Part shown: in pieces, positions 1 through 12,000 of the stretch
How positions within the stretch are numbered: position 1 is the stretch's first letter
How the letters are laid out: each line of letters opens with the position of its first letter
Assembly (NCBI GenBank): GCA_012295275.1
Contig: CM022667.1
Span: 18,940,910-19,000,909 of the forward strand
Length of the DNA stretch: 60,000 nucleotides
Reading direction: 5' to 3'
Origin: Chrysomallon squamiferum
Taxonomy: Eukaryota > Mollusca > Gastropoda > Neomphalida > Peltospiridae
Notes under the pieces: model-generated
Told to the model about the DNA's origin: nothing
The model's database searches: none
Seen by the model: only the letters and a program-made list of their open reading frames with translations
Translations under genes and position numbers: made by a program

Positions 1-582
1 GAACACGCCTGAAAGAAGTCCTTTGATTGGTGGGAATACACCTGAAAGACATCCTTACAGTGGAGTGGAAACATTGAGCAGAAGTAATTTTAATGGTGGG
101 GAATCATCGAGAAGGCGCAATATCTGTGATGACGAGATGGTGGAAAGGCGTGCTTGCTGGGGTGAGGAGGGAACTACAGACGAGTATACGGTATTCAAAA
201 ATCTGAAAAAGGATTTGATGGTACTAAAAGAGGACTATAACACTACGGTCAACGAAGGGTTCGCCTATAAGGAAAGGGCGCGCCAGTTGGAGAAGGAATT
301 ACAGGAAACTCGAGAGCAGACGACGTTGTTGCAGTATCAGGTCAGGTCAAGTGAGCATCTACATTAGTTTTTTTAATAACAATAACAACAACAACAACAA
401 TACTATATTATTAAATTCAGTTTCTTTATTTTAAATCTGTCTCTTTCTATAAACACACAAACACATTGCCTCCCATTGCCTCCCTGACTTTATGTCTTTT
501 ATTATTCTTTTCTTGACCTTTTTTGTTTAAATATGTGAACGAACAACAAAAACGGATAAATTAATTATGTTTAAAAAACACT

Positions 583-628
<46 letters not shown>

Positions 629-734
629 GTTATTATTATTACTATTATTATTATTATTATTATAGTGTAGTTATTAGTAGTAGTAGTAGTAGTACTATTA
701 TTATTATTATTATTATTACTATTATTACTATTAC

Positions 735-774
<40 letters not shown>

Positions 775-1894
775 TACAGACTGAGAAGAAAGATGAACTT
801 CTGGATCAGCTGCACAAAGACTTGTGTGAAGAGCGAGAAAAGAGCAGACAACTCGAGACGTCACAGAGGCAACTCGCGTCAGCTAACAACTCAATGATGG
901 AACTGGAAAAAGATATCAAACAATATAAATATGAAATCTGTGAGATGGCGAAAATAGTAAGACTTGATTGACTGCATATCTAAAACACACACTCAGTCAC
1001 ACACACACGCACATACACACATATAAAATATATACATACATACTCACACCAACAACACACATACGCAGATATAATCATACTCATCATTCACACAGACATA
1101 TACCATATACACAAGCATGCATACACATACAAAGCCTACACACACGCACACATATGCTCCTTTAGACTTAGGGTTGGGTTTTTTTTTTTTTTGTTCCCTT
1201 GTTTATTAATGAAGAGCATAAAATTATCATTTTAGTCATTCTTTTTGTCAAAAGCAGAAATCGTTACAATCCAAACAGTAGGCAGGTAAAAGGAACAATT
1301 TTATGTACTGGTATTTAACGACGATTCTCAAAGTGTTTCGAATCTATGAGAAAATAATTCCCTCTCAGATTGTATCCATATACATTTCTATAGAAATGAA
1401 TGTAAAAAAAAAAAACCCAAAAAAAAACGAAATTAACTGTGATGTTTCCCATCTACATAATGCTTTAGACATATTGAAGCTTTATATTAATATCTTGGAG
1501 ATTATTATTTTACTGGGCCAACAAAATATTCAGACCACCAACTGTCTGAAATCAAGGTTTCCTGCTGGAAGGTCGTTTAGGTGCCTTAGCGCCGAAGAAG
1601 AAGAAACAGATAATGATGATGAAGAAGATGATGGCGTTGCCGTTGGTTACAACGATAAGAGATGTAAATACGGAGCGAAAGAATAAAACATATGAAGCTC
1701 TCCACATTAAACTGTCTGTAGATGTATGTTACTGTTGCATTAATGTCTGCATGAGTATATCTATTACATTTATTTATATTTTTACGTTGTAGATAAAACA
1801 GAAGGATGATCTTATAATAGATCTGTACGCAGAAATTGAAGGTTTTCGAAAGAAGATGCGAAAATTCCATTCAGACATTTCCTGTTTGTTGTGA
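1..1894 (+). CDS. Coiled-coil protein, 3' end of gene (5' part outside window)
   Basis: I do not recognise this gene. Three exons join in phase 0: 1-340 (open to the window edge, donor GTCAGG), 780-956 (donor GTAAGA) and 1793-1894 (stop TGA 1892-1894). The visible product is about 205 residues. The N-terminal part is Ser/Pro/Gly-rich and holds two NTPER blocks eleven residues apart. From about residue 65 onward it is charged with heptad-like spacing (ERARQLEKELQETREQ, EKKDELLDQLHKDLCEE, QKDDLIIDLYAEIEG), which indicates a coiled coil with a structural or scaffold role at most. Phase consistency and coding bias over three exons support a real gene. An AATAAA lies 7 bases after the stop, so the 3' UTR may be very short. 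Alternatively the last exon splices on into the next locus at 3330, which also encodes a coiled coil. The initiator is not visible. Confidence 0.6.
584..774. repeat. Imperfect (ATT)n/(AGT)n microsatellite before an acceptor
   Basis: About 190 bases of ATT triplets are interrupted by AGT and ACT blocks. The array fills the end of the intron and runs to within five bases of the CAG acceptor at 777-779, so it supplies the T-rich tract for that splice site. Confidence 0.9.
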
Positions 1895-2877
1895 CTACGC
1901 AATAAAAACACTTAATCGTAACAGAGTTATCTTTTCTTTAACTGATGATTTTACACATTTATTTTGCAATACATGAATGTCGTGGGTATTTGATTAGGAA
2001 AAATGTGGGTCGTCATCATCACTGTACTTATATAAATTAATTTATGAAAAAGAAGAAAGACTAAAAGTAGACAAAAAATTAAAGAGAAGTCGAAAAATAA
2101 TTTTAAGAGTGAAACGGAAAAAAAAAAAAAGAAAAAAAAGAAAAGAAAACTTAAGAAAACATTAAAAAAAAGCATAAAAAATAATTTAAAAAATACAAAG
2201 GTGAGCCTTATAGATAGATGCACGCCATATGGATCCATTAGTAGTTATGAAATTACAAAAGCTTTGTTATTTCTGTACATTTAAAATATTTTAAATGTAT
2301 CTAATAATACACATCAACAAAGTTACGAATATAACTTTTCATTTTGAACAGACGTCATAATAAATATGCAGTGATGAAGCTTTTGTTAATTATATTATTT
2401 CAAGGTACAGATAAATCAAACATTTTTCTTATTTAAAAACTAATCAGTAAATAAAATTGCCTGAAATATAATTATTATAACTCAAAAAAAAAACCAGTTC
2501 GCCCAGATATAATATAATCAAATGCTTAATGTGTAGACTATAAATAATACATACAGCATAAAAATACGCTGTCGGATAGGAGACAGGATGAAGGAAAGAA
2601 ACAGATAAAAAGATAATTACTATTTGAAACAAATATAAAATATCTTGGCTGTTTTGGGGTTTAGTAAAATAGTTACAGCAATTTAACCAACAGTTATCAA
2701 AGGGAGATAACTAAATTGTTTATTACTAACATACTCATAGCAGTTCACATTTAGTATTTTAATGATTTGCCTAATCATGTTTCAATTTTATTTTCTATTT
2801 CTTTCGTTGCCTTATTTTTGTTTAAATTATTAAAACATATTTTATTTATTTATTTATTTACTTACTTACTTATTCAT

Positions 2878-2916
<39 letters not shown>

Positions 2917-3266
2917 TTATTTTAATTTAATATAAGTAAATCAGTAAATAAAATAAAATTATAAAGACTATGATTATTCAGAACTTTGATTTCATTTCAA
3001 CTCTGCTATTGTTAAAATGACAACCACAACAACCACCACTATTATTAGTACTACTGCTACTACTGTTTTTCTATCATCATTGTCATCATCATCATTATAG
3101 ATATTATTACTATTACTAATACTACTATCACCTCTAAACCTCAGCACTAAGACCACCTCAACCGAAAAAAAAACACAAAAAAAACATCAACATCAATACC
3201 ATTATTACTTCTAATATTTTTGCCTTCGGTACAGCTCTAACTAGGAACGTCCCAAAAACAGTCATA
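1895..3266. other. Intergenic, AT-rich, no gene seen
   Basis: No coding exon is supported here. The stretch holds A-rich runs (about 2118-2165), a (TTTA)n array at about 2840-2920 with TTAC and TTCA variants, degenerate trinucleotide runs (about 3015-3125), and a copy of the dispersed AAGGGAGATAACT motif at about 2694-2714. That copy is itself a short inverted repeat (GTTATC...GATAAC). Confidence 0.6.
1901..1906 (+). terminator. AATAAA poly(A) signal candidate
   Basis: An exact AATAAA starts 7 bases after the TGA at 1892-1894. It is the nearest hexamer to the end of the first coiled-coil gene. AATAAA is common by chance in such AT-rich sequence, so its use is inferred only from position. Confidence 0.4.
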
Positions 3267-3274
3267 TGACGTCA
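3267..3274 (+). promoter_or_regulatory. Palindromic CRE (TGACGTCA)
   Basis: A perfect TGACGTCA octamer, the consensus site of CREB/ATF bZIP factors, lies 55 bases upstream of the ATG at 3330. CpG-containing perfect CREs are rare in AT-rich sequence and cluster near start sites, so this suggests a promoter for the second coiled-coil gene. No TATA box is obvious. Binding is inferred. Confidence 0.45.
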
Positions 3275-3329
3275 TAATCACTTCGTTCATTTCTTGTTTG
3301 TTTTGTTACTTTTGTATCAAGTGACAAGG

Positions 3330-3851
3330 ATGTCTAGTGGTTTTACCGACTGTTTTCAAACCATCAGAGCCGATGATCTGATGTCACAAGCTGATTCGCC
3401 GGATATTCCTCCCGATTACCTTACATACATTCGTCAACTGCAAGAAAACAAAAAACTCGAGAAGAGTTTTGTGACGGCTATTGGACTTGCAGCAAATGAC
3501 GGAAAATTTCGAAGGAAATTGTCGGGTGAGAATGTTACCTGTTTGTACGTATGAATATTTATTCATGTATATATTTATTTATCTGTGACCAGCTGTCAAT
3601 ACCAGCGTACATAATGTATTTTAAACATTCATTATGTACGCTGGTATTGACAGTTAATAATAATAATAACAACAACAACAACAACAACAGCAATACAAAT
3701 ATGAACAAAAACAACAAAAGTCATCAGGATGATGGTAATAATGATGATAAGCATGATGATGTTTAACGGATAGCGGTAAGAAGCACGGTAATAAAATAAA
3801 TAAGACAATTTTATTTTATTTTATTTTATTTATTTTTATATTTTATTTATT

Positions 3852-3910
<59 letters not shown>

Positions 3911-4504
3911 TTTGTTTTTACTTTATTTTATTTTTACATTGTTATTTTATTTATTTTATTTTATTTTATTTTTATGTTTATTTATTTTTATTTTTATTTA
4001 TTTTTATTTATTATTTTATTTTTTATTTTTTTTATTTATTTATTTTTTTCCAGAACTGCCTCTGTTGGAAGAAACCCTGAAGAAATCTGTATATGAGAAA
4101 AAAGAACTTGTTAGAAAGGTTAACAAACTACACTGCGATGTGGAATGTCACGAACAGATTCGAAGAGATTTAGAACGGAAGGTACCAATACTACTACTGC
4201 TACTTCTTCTTCTACTACTACTACTACTGCTGCTGCTGCTACTACTGTTATTACGTTTGCTACTACTGCTATTACTACTACCAGTACTGTTATCATTATC
4301 ATCATCATCTTTATAGTCGCATTTGTACTGATGTCGCCGTTGTCATTTCTGTTGTAGCTGTTGTTGTTAGTATTATTATTATGATTATTATTATGATTAT
4401 TATTATTATTATTATTACTACTACTAGTAGTAATAGTAGTAGTAGTTGTTGTAGTAGTAATAGTAATATTAATAGTAGTAGTAGTACTGACGTTGTATTG
4501 TGGA

Positions 4505-4591
<87 letters not shown>

Positions 4592-4746
4592 AGATATGCT
4601 CACTGGAGACCGTGTGCCAGTCACAAGAACAGCTAATTTCTGAGCTGAAAAAGACTCTGGAATTAAAGCAGAACGAAATAAACGAACACAACCAAATTGC
4701 AAAACTTATCCATGACCTAAGCGATAGCTACCTCAACAGGAAATAG
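3330..4746 (+). CDS. Small coiled-coil protein, three exons, 158 aa
   Basis: I do not recognise this family. Exons are 3330-3525 (phase 1 donor GTGAGA), 4054-4181 (donor GTACCA) and 4594-4746 (stop TAG 4744-4746), and phases agree throughout. The start ATG has A at -3 and is the first Met after a stretch with a CRE. The N-terminus (MSSGFTDCFQTIRADDL) is followed by a Pro/Asp segment (SPDIPPDYL). From about residue 33 to the end it is strongly helical and charged (LLEETLKKSVYEKKELVRKV, LISELKKTLELKQNEINEHN), so a coiled-coil dimer is likely. Both introns are largely microsatellite. The reading frame could also be entered by splicing at an AG at 3319-3320, which would join it to the upstream coiled-coil gene. 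Poly(A) candidates lie at 4834 and 4927. Confidence 0.6.
3593..3653. repeat. Perfect inverted repeat, 24-bp stem and 13-nt loop
   Basis: Bases 3593-3616 are the exact reverse complement of 3630-3653, with 13 bases between them. The arm begins CTGTCAATACC and ends CATAATG. It sits in the first intron of the small coiled-coil gene, 68 bases after the donor. No target-site duplication flanks it. Confidence 0.9.
3803..4050. repeat. (TTTTA)n/(TTTA)n array running into an acceptor
   Basis: About 250 bases of TTTTA and TTTA units end at the TTTTTTTCCAG acceptor at 4053. The T-rich strand is the sense strand of the gene. Confidence 0.9.
4182..4593. repeat. Intron made almost wholly of trinucleotide repeats
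   Basis: The whole 412-base intron between exons 2 and 3 of the small coiled-coil gene consists of TAC/TTC/TGC, ATT/ATC, TAG and finally pure ATT triplets (about 4504-4590). The ATT array ends directly at the CAG acceptor. Long open frames on both strands across it (poly-Leu, poly-Ile, poly-Asn) are products of the repeat, not genes. Confidence 0.9.
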
Positions 4747-5360
4747 GTCGGATATATTACGTCATTATACGTTAACAAAACGTTATTACAAAATACAGCC
4801 TGAAAATTGTCAAAATGTCATTATAAAAAGTAAAATAAATATAATATAAACAGGTGTATAATATGCAAAGTATTATATATTTATAAAAGTATGTCATTCG
4901 CGCATTGATATATCGTTGTATGCATTAATAAAACTTATAAAACTTCACAAGAAATGTTGTTTAGATAGTTTTAATAACAATGTATAATAACATCAAATTC
5001 AATTACAATAAGAACTGCTTGTAAATAGTAAAGACAACTTAGCTGTTTATTCGAAATTGTATGTATTAATGTTTTTAATAAAGAAAAGGAAAGAAAGAAA
5101 GTATGTATAGATGTGCAAATACAATAAACTGAAATTAAGAAAGGAGACATAATGCACGTACATCATTATAAAAATTCCAAATGTAAATTACCAACTAATT
5201 TTAAGACTGCGAAATTTTTTTTTTTTTAAATAATAAATAAATAATTATTAATAAATAAATAAATTAATAACTTAATAAATAACACTTAAAGTTTAACGTT
5301 TGATTCTTTGACGTTTATTATTATTATTATTATTATTATTATAGACAGGTAGGCAGATAG

Positions 5361-5423
<63 letters not shown>

Positions 5424-5835
5424 AAAAAAGATAAATAATTAATTCAGTTGTTTAGTATTATTAACTTAAAGTAAATACTTAAGTCCCATTGCAGCTGGCA
5501 CATGCAATTAGTATCGGGCCATTAAACCATTCTTTACGTTGACACAATTCACATAATTAACTGGTGATTAAAAAGTAATTTATTGCAGACACATAAGAAA
5601 CTGAAAATTTACTGAGCATTCTGTTAATGCGAGCAAGATTTTATAGACAACAGCAAAACCTCGAATCTGCTGAATGAATGATTGTTGACAGAAATGATTC
5701 ACCAAATAATAATACACTTTATTCTGGGTGAAATTAAGGTAAAAAAAACAAACAAAAAAACCCCAGACAATCTCAAAGTTGTAACAGATAATCATTATGA
5801 TTATCATCGTTGATTATATAAGTTTTATATTTATT

Positions 5836-5902
<67 letters not shown>

Positions 5903-5940
5903 CATTAATTTATAAAATTAGGTCTATAAAGTATAAACTT
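4747..5940. other. Intergenic region with poly(A) signals and (GA)n
   Basis: No gene is supported. AATAAA hexamers at 4834-4839 and 4927-4932 could end the upstream transcript. A (GA)n tract fills 5364-5420 (57 bases), a short ATT run 5319-5341, and (ATT)n 5845-5901. Confidence 0.6.
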
Positions 5941-6073
5941 TCCGGATTAAAAGTCGGAGAAGTCCGAAGAAATATATTGCGGAAGTATTATCTCCCTTTG
6001 GCCATGCGCACAGGTTCTTCAAACATGGAGAAGCATGGGTTATGATCACATTTAATACATGTTTTTATAAATT
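5940..6073 (+). promoter_or_regulatory. Probable USP10 promoter and 5' UTR
   Basis: This is an island of CpG-containing sequence in an AT-rich setting, just before the USP10 ATG at 6074. It holds TTCCGG and GCGGAAGT (ETS-type cores) and CCATGCGCA, an NRF1-like half site. That is the usual make-up of TATA-less housekeeping promoters. One copy of the dispersed TATCTCCCTTTG motif lies inside it (5990-6000). The start site cannot be placed exactly. Confidence 0.5.
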
Positions 6074-9000
6074 ATGGAGTCGTCAGAGCAGGTACATTAA
6101 TGTAGTTATGTTGAAACCGAACTTTGTGGAAACAGGGATTATTAATTTTATGATAAAAATGACATTTGTTGTGTTCTTACAATACAATGTGTAAAATAAT
6201 TCCATCGCGAAACCGCTACTGAGCACATTGTGACTGACGATAAATTTTTTTTTTTTTTTTTTGCTTTCTTTTTTTTTCTTCTGTCTCATATGCAGCTACA
6301 GTACTTCATATGGTATACGATCATTACCATTTATGGACATCAATAATGATTATTTGTTATTTCTGAGTCTTTATTCTCTTCTGTTGTTTAAGTTTCCAAT
6401 TATATTATTGAAGACATTACGAAATAAATGTACAGCTTTGATCACCCCTACGAGTTTCAAGTTTGGCTTTGCAAATTACATTTCATATTTTATAGTTTTA
6501 TTTCTTATTGCTTGCTGGTGTTTAATAACAGTCGTTTACAGTGTAAATTACAATTGATAGAAAGTTTACCTTTAAACTGTTTTGTTCAGAAGTTAAATTT
6601 ATTTATTTACATGTTTATAATTTAATTATCATGATTCTTATGTACCTAAAATACTGAGATATATTTGTTGATTATTAATATGCTCCTCAAATTATAATAA
6701 ATTAATTTCATTACATAAATCTAAAATAGAAAGTAGATAATATGGTCACTGACACTGGGGTTAAATATTGTAAATAACAGATATGTTAGGAACTATTTAT
6801 TTTTCATTGTAAATACATTTTTCTATGTAAAGTATTAATTTCAGTTGTGTTTTTATTTTTTGAGGGTTCCTTTTTCCTCCCCTTGTCTATATGATTGAGA
6901 TGAAAATAAATTATTGTATTTGACATTATGATCTGGGATTACTAACACAACAGTACAAACACATAAAAAATAATTTATAATAATAATTCGATGCAATAAC
7001 AGATTCCCCTTTAGTGAATGTCTGACTTATATATATACAAATTGATTGCCATAGACCCATTGTATTAAAAACCCAAGTTATCATCTGACTGACTTGGTTT
7101 TTGTGGAAAGGAAATATTCTCCAGATTCTTTTTTTATTCAGATGAATTGGACTTTGAGCCCTGTGAATTTAATATCATTAAAAGGAATCTGTAAAATTAA
7201 ACATGCTGCCAGAAGATTTGATTTACACCCAGTTGTAGACACACAGGCATATTGATCAGCAAATTATATATTAATCTTCCTGTGTCTAAGCAAATAGTAA
7301 CATTGAATGTACAGTTCTTCCAGCTTATAGAACAAAATGGAAAAAGCTCCTGAAAGTAAGAGAGTGCTTTCTGCCTGATTTTATATCAGAGAGTACCATT
7401 TGTGAGGCATCATCTTCTAACTACTGGTGGATTACTGCATAGATACACCAGATGGCATTGTTAACACAGTCAGTATTTTGAGAAACTGCATTAACAGATG
7501 AAAAAGATGATGTCACGATTGATACTGAGCTAAACTTGTCATTGCTTGATATTTTTATTTCCTAAGACTAATAAGTGACTGTAATTGCATGGTCCCATGA
7601 TCAGAATCATCCTTTAGATATGAAAAAAAAAACAAATAAATAAATTTAAAAAAAACAAGCAGTATGAATTAAATGTTTCTTAAATTTACTGGTTGTAGAT
7701 AATTATTGAAAAGGCCATTCAATCAAAAGTTTGTAAACATATTGAATGTCTGCTTAGTGAATAGCCATTTCAAACTTCAGAGACAGTTTTGTAAATGTAG
7801 ATATATGCATGCACACACACACAAAAATACAACTTAAAGCAGTTGCTATAATAATATTGTAAATCGGGCCAGGTTTCTAAGACTGGTGTGGGATTTGAAT
7901 TCAACAAAACACAATCAAAAATGGTGTAAAAGTTAGAACTGGGTCCATTCAGTAATCTATTGTCAACTAAGGTGTATTGGTCTGTACTGTTGGAGATTAA
8001 TTCAGAATACACAAAAGACAAGGTAACAGACTGCTCAGTACCTTGACTTGGTGCATGTCAGTTGTATTGTGCTCAAAGTGGCCATGCTTACTGCTCATAT
8101 TCCTTATGTCTAGGGCTGTAATTTGATAACTATCTTTAAAAAAATACCATAAGTTGGATCCAGCTTTAGCTAGGAAAGTTGTTTAAGTATCATTTTGTTT
8201 TTTAATAAAAGTACATATTCTAATGGGGAAAACATTGAAAAATACATGTGTTGATTGACCCTGACCTTTTTAGTTGTCTTTTGCAATGGTGTTTGTCCTC
8301 CATGCAAAAGAAAGAAGCCCCCAAATACTAATTAGCTAGATAGTGAAATATTGTAATGAGATCTCTGTTATGATATCCATGTTTTGGTTGGGTTTTTTTA
8401 ATTTTTATTACATATATAAGAAATATTAGCAACTGTTCTAGTCATTTGGTTCATTTTTTAAATTACATTGACTGTTTGTTTATATTTGATGGTTATGGGG
8501 ATAAGAAAACTTCTTTCAAATTTGGGGGTTTTATTAAATTTTATATTTTAACTTTATTTTTTTTTTCATTTCTTAGTTTTCATTTGGAGACTTCAGTGAC
8601 CTCCAAGTTGAAGATTATGAGAAAATCTGTCAGATCCTGCATGGGAGGAAAGATGGAATAAAACACGTTGAGGTTACAGGATGATATTTTTAACACTTTG
8701 TTAATAAAATGTAGTTTAGGAGTGAGTGGGTAAACAAAGCAAACAGTTATAATAATGTAAACATTTTTACTGTAATAACTTTTACAAAATAATTTATCAG
8801 TATAGCAGAACCATACTTACGTTCAAGTTCATCAAGTTTATTTGCTGTAAATGTCATAACTATTATGATAATAACGATAACTTTTGCATTACAAATTATA
8901 ACAGTTAATAAAATGTACGTTCTTGATTGATAACAGAACGGCGCATCTGTTCAATCTGATTGTTTTATTACTGCATATGGCAAAATTATTTTACATTCAG

Positions 9001-12000
9001 AGTAATCTAGTACAACAACAGTAGTGCAAAAAACTTTACATGTTAAGCTGTTGACAAAAGTCATCAACAAATAATGAAACAAGAAACCCTTTACTTTGTA
9101 AAGTTTAGTTTTTATTTAGTATTTTCTGATGTTTGTTTTCTTGGTTTCACAGTTTCCATGGGACACAGGGAAAGAAGGCTGGGCTGTGCCACAAGCTGAT
9201 GATGGTGAGTGTAACAGTGTAGATTTGATATTTGTTAATGTGTTGTTACCAGGTAAAAAAAAGAAACAAAAAAGCACTGTCTCCAAATAAAATAATTTTT
9301 TTCTTTTGTTTAGCATACTTTAATTTATAAAAAGTGATAAGATCATGAAATGGTTAATATAGCCGTTATTATGCATTTGTGAAGTGAATGAAAGTATATA
9401 TTTAAAAAAAAAAAAAAATATTATTTGTGTTTGAATGAAAACAGGGTTTTTGGATAAAGGTAATTAGTTTTGGGTTGTGTGCTACATTATTGTTATTCAT
9501 TTAACAAAATCAGGTGCAAGATACAACCAGAATGACATTGCTGAAACCCGCCAGATGCCACCAATGGCCATCCCACGGTTTGTTCCTGTAAATGGAATGC
9601 CTTCTATTCCAACCCTGGTACCAGTAGGAACTTACCCCATGGGCGTGCCCCTTGGACAAGTTCCACATGGACAAATGGCTCGGGTAATGCACTATCCCCA
9701 GTACTGCCACCCACCTGCTGAGTTACTGCAGCCCAATCTCTGTGATGGACATTACAGAGCTGATGTTCCTGCCAAGTGCAATAGCTATGAATCTGAAAAT
9801 TGCGAGCTTCGGGATGTTGTCGTTGATGCAGCATCCAAACCACATGGTCAGCAACAGCCGAAGACTGCTGGAAATTATTCCAACATCCCCCAGCCTAGTG
9901 CAGAGAGGAAAGTTGACAGCGCTGTCAACAGAGCAGTTAATGAAGAAAAACCAGCAAACACCGAAAACAAGAAAGTTGTTGATGAAAATAAAATCGTAGA
10001 AGAAAATGAGAATGTTTCCAAAAGGACTACGGTAAAAAGTAACCTTCCACCTGAAAATGCAGAGTCATCCATCAACAAACCTGGTCAACCACAAGACAAA
10101 GCAGCAGCTACAGCAGTCACAACAACAACAACAACAACAACACCAGTCACTTGCAGCACCGAGGACTCGGTTGCATTTGGTAAAGATGACCCTCCACTGC
10201 CATCACATGGTGCTACATCTCGCAACTCAGAATCCACCACTCCAGGTGGGGCCCAGGTCCAGTCGTGGGCAGCGCTCTTCAAGAATGAGAAGACAGCCAA
10301 TGATGCAAAGGTGACCTACATAGGAGCAGGTGACAGCAACAAAGAGGGGAGCCCACCTATCACTACCAGTAAGAAACCTGAAACAGTAGAGCTTCCTGTA
10401 CCAGTATCTCAAGATTCAGCTGCTTCTAAGCTTGGAGGTAACTTTTAATTTTTATAACTAGAAAATGTAGTTGATTCATGACTGAAATTAAGTTTTACCT
10501 TTTCCTGTTATACATTTAACAAAATTTGTATTTTAGCTTTATTAAGTCTCGACATAGAAGATAGTATTAAAGTCAAAATATAATATTAAAAAAAATAATA
10601 ATAAAACTGTCGAGGATGTAATTAAAAGATAGACAACTGCAACATATTACTTCAGTCTAGTCGAAGTAATTTTATGTTCTAACTTCAGGAACTTGTCTAA
10701 TGCTAATAATTGCAGCTGTTACACCCAAACTTAATTTTCATCTCTGCATAAATACATAATACTAGAATAGCTTCATAATAAAATTATATTCTATTAATTG
10801 TTGAGATGTTATTTATTTCATAAACATTTGGCGAAGGGTACATTTTTTCTGAATTTCATAATTAGCAGGAGTATTTCTTTTTATCAGAGAATGTTTTAAA
10901 AATTTATTTTATTTTAATTTATTATTATTTTGTTTTTTTAACAGATTTTCTCCGAAATGTTAAGTTGGATCACAGAGTGATTGCCCTGCAGCCTCGAGGT
11001 CTGGTGAACAGAGGAAACTGGTGCTATATCAATGCTGTATCCTTTCACTGGTGTTGTATTTACATCCACAATGTCAGCTAGTTCAGGCATGGTTGTTTAA
11101 AACTGAATAGAACGTTTCATTTAAAAATGGAATGTCTTTGTCTAAAAACTAGGCCATCTGTACATTAATGTGGAAAATATTCTTTAAATGACATTTTGCT
11201 AATGATTTAAAAAGGTAGCATCGGAGTACATTGATAATGACCGTTTCTCTAAAATCTGTTAAACAATGATTTTTATTTTTAATTTATACAGATTAACTTT
11301 TTAATTTAAAAAAGATTATCCACTTTAACTCTGTGTCAGACTCTGCAGGCGCTGGTTGCGTGTCCTCCATTTTATCATCTTCTCAAACAGCTGTCGACTG
11401 CCTCTCTCCTGACTCGTGGACCCAGTTCCACCCCAATTCTTGACAGCTTGTGAGTGCTTTCATTGTGGTTAACTCTTATTAAAGACAGCTTTCTCATTAT
11501 TATAATGTCATTTGCAGATGTTATATTTCTTATTAACTAATTTACAAATGATATTTTTCTATATATGAGCTGCCACTACATAACCAATCCAAAATCTCTA
11601 GTTACAGAATAATACTTTTCTTCTTATTATATCATTTACAGTAGATATATTTGTTATTACATCATATATAATAGTGTTAGATATTTGTCTCTATATTCAT
11701 TACATATGAGTTTCTGTTTCACAACCAGTCACAAATCTGTTGATACAGTTACAGAATAATCAGTAAAACAAATTCTAGAGGTTAAATTTTAAAGTGGATT
11801 TTCCTTTATAAACTTATTTCTGGTTAAACTGGAAGAACATTATTGTATAATAATCATATCAGAAAATTGTTAAAATTTGTTTTTCCCAAGAAAGTTTACA
11901 CTGACACAACATAATTAAAACTACATTGAAGTTTGTGTCATTTCAGAGCCTTCTGTTTATTAAACTTTACAACTAAAAATTAATTAAAAAGAATCGCATT

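Noticed and set aside
1303-1686. A 127-codon open frame with a charged EEEETDNDDEEDD tail
   Set aside because: It lies in an intron of the first coiled-coil gene. The charged part comes from GAA/GAT triplet sequence, and the rest looks like random AT-rich translation.
4311-4746. Open frames of poly-Asn, poly-Ile and poly-Leu
   Set aside because: They are translations of the ATT trinucleotide array. The same effect explains frames at 625-864, 45540-45872 and 53533-53724.
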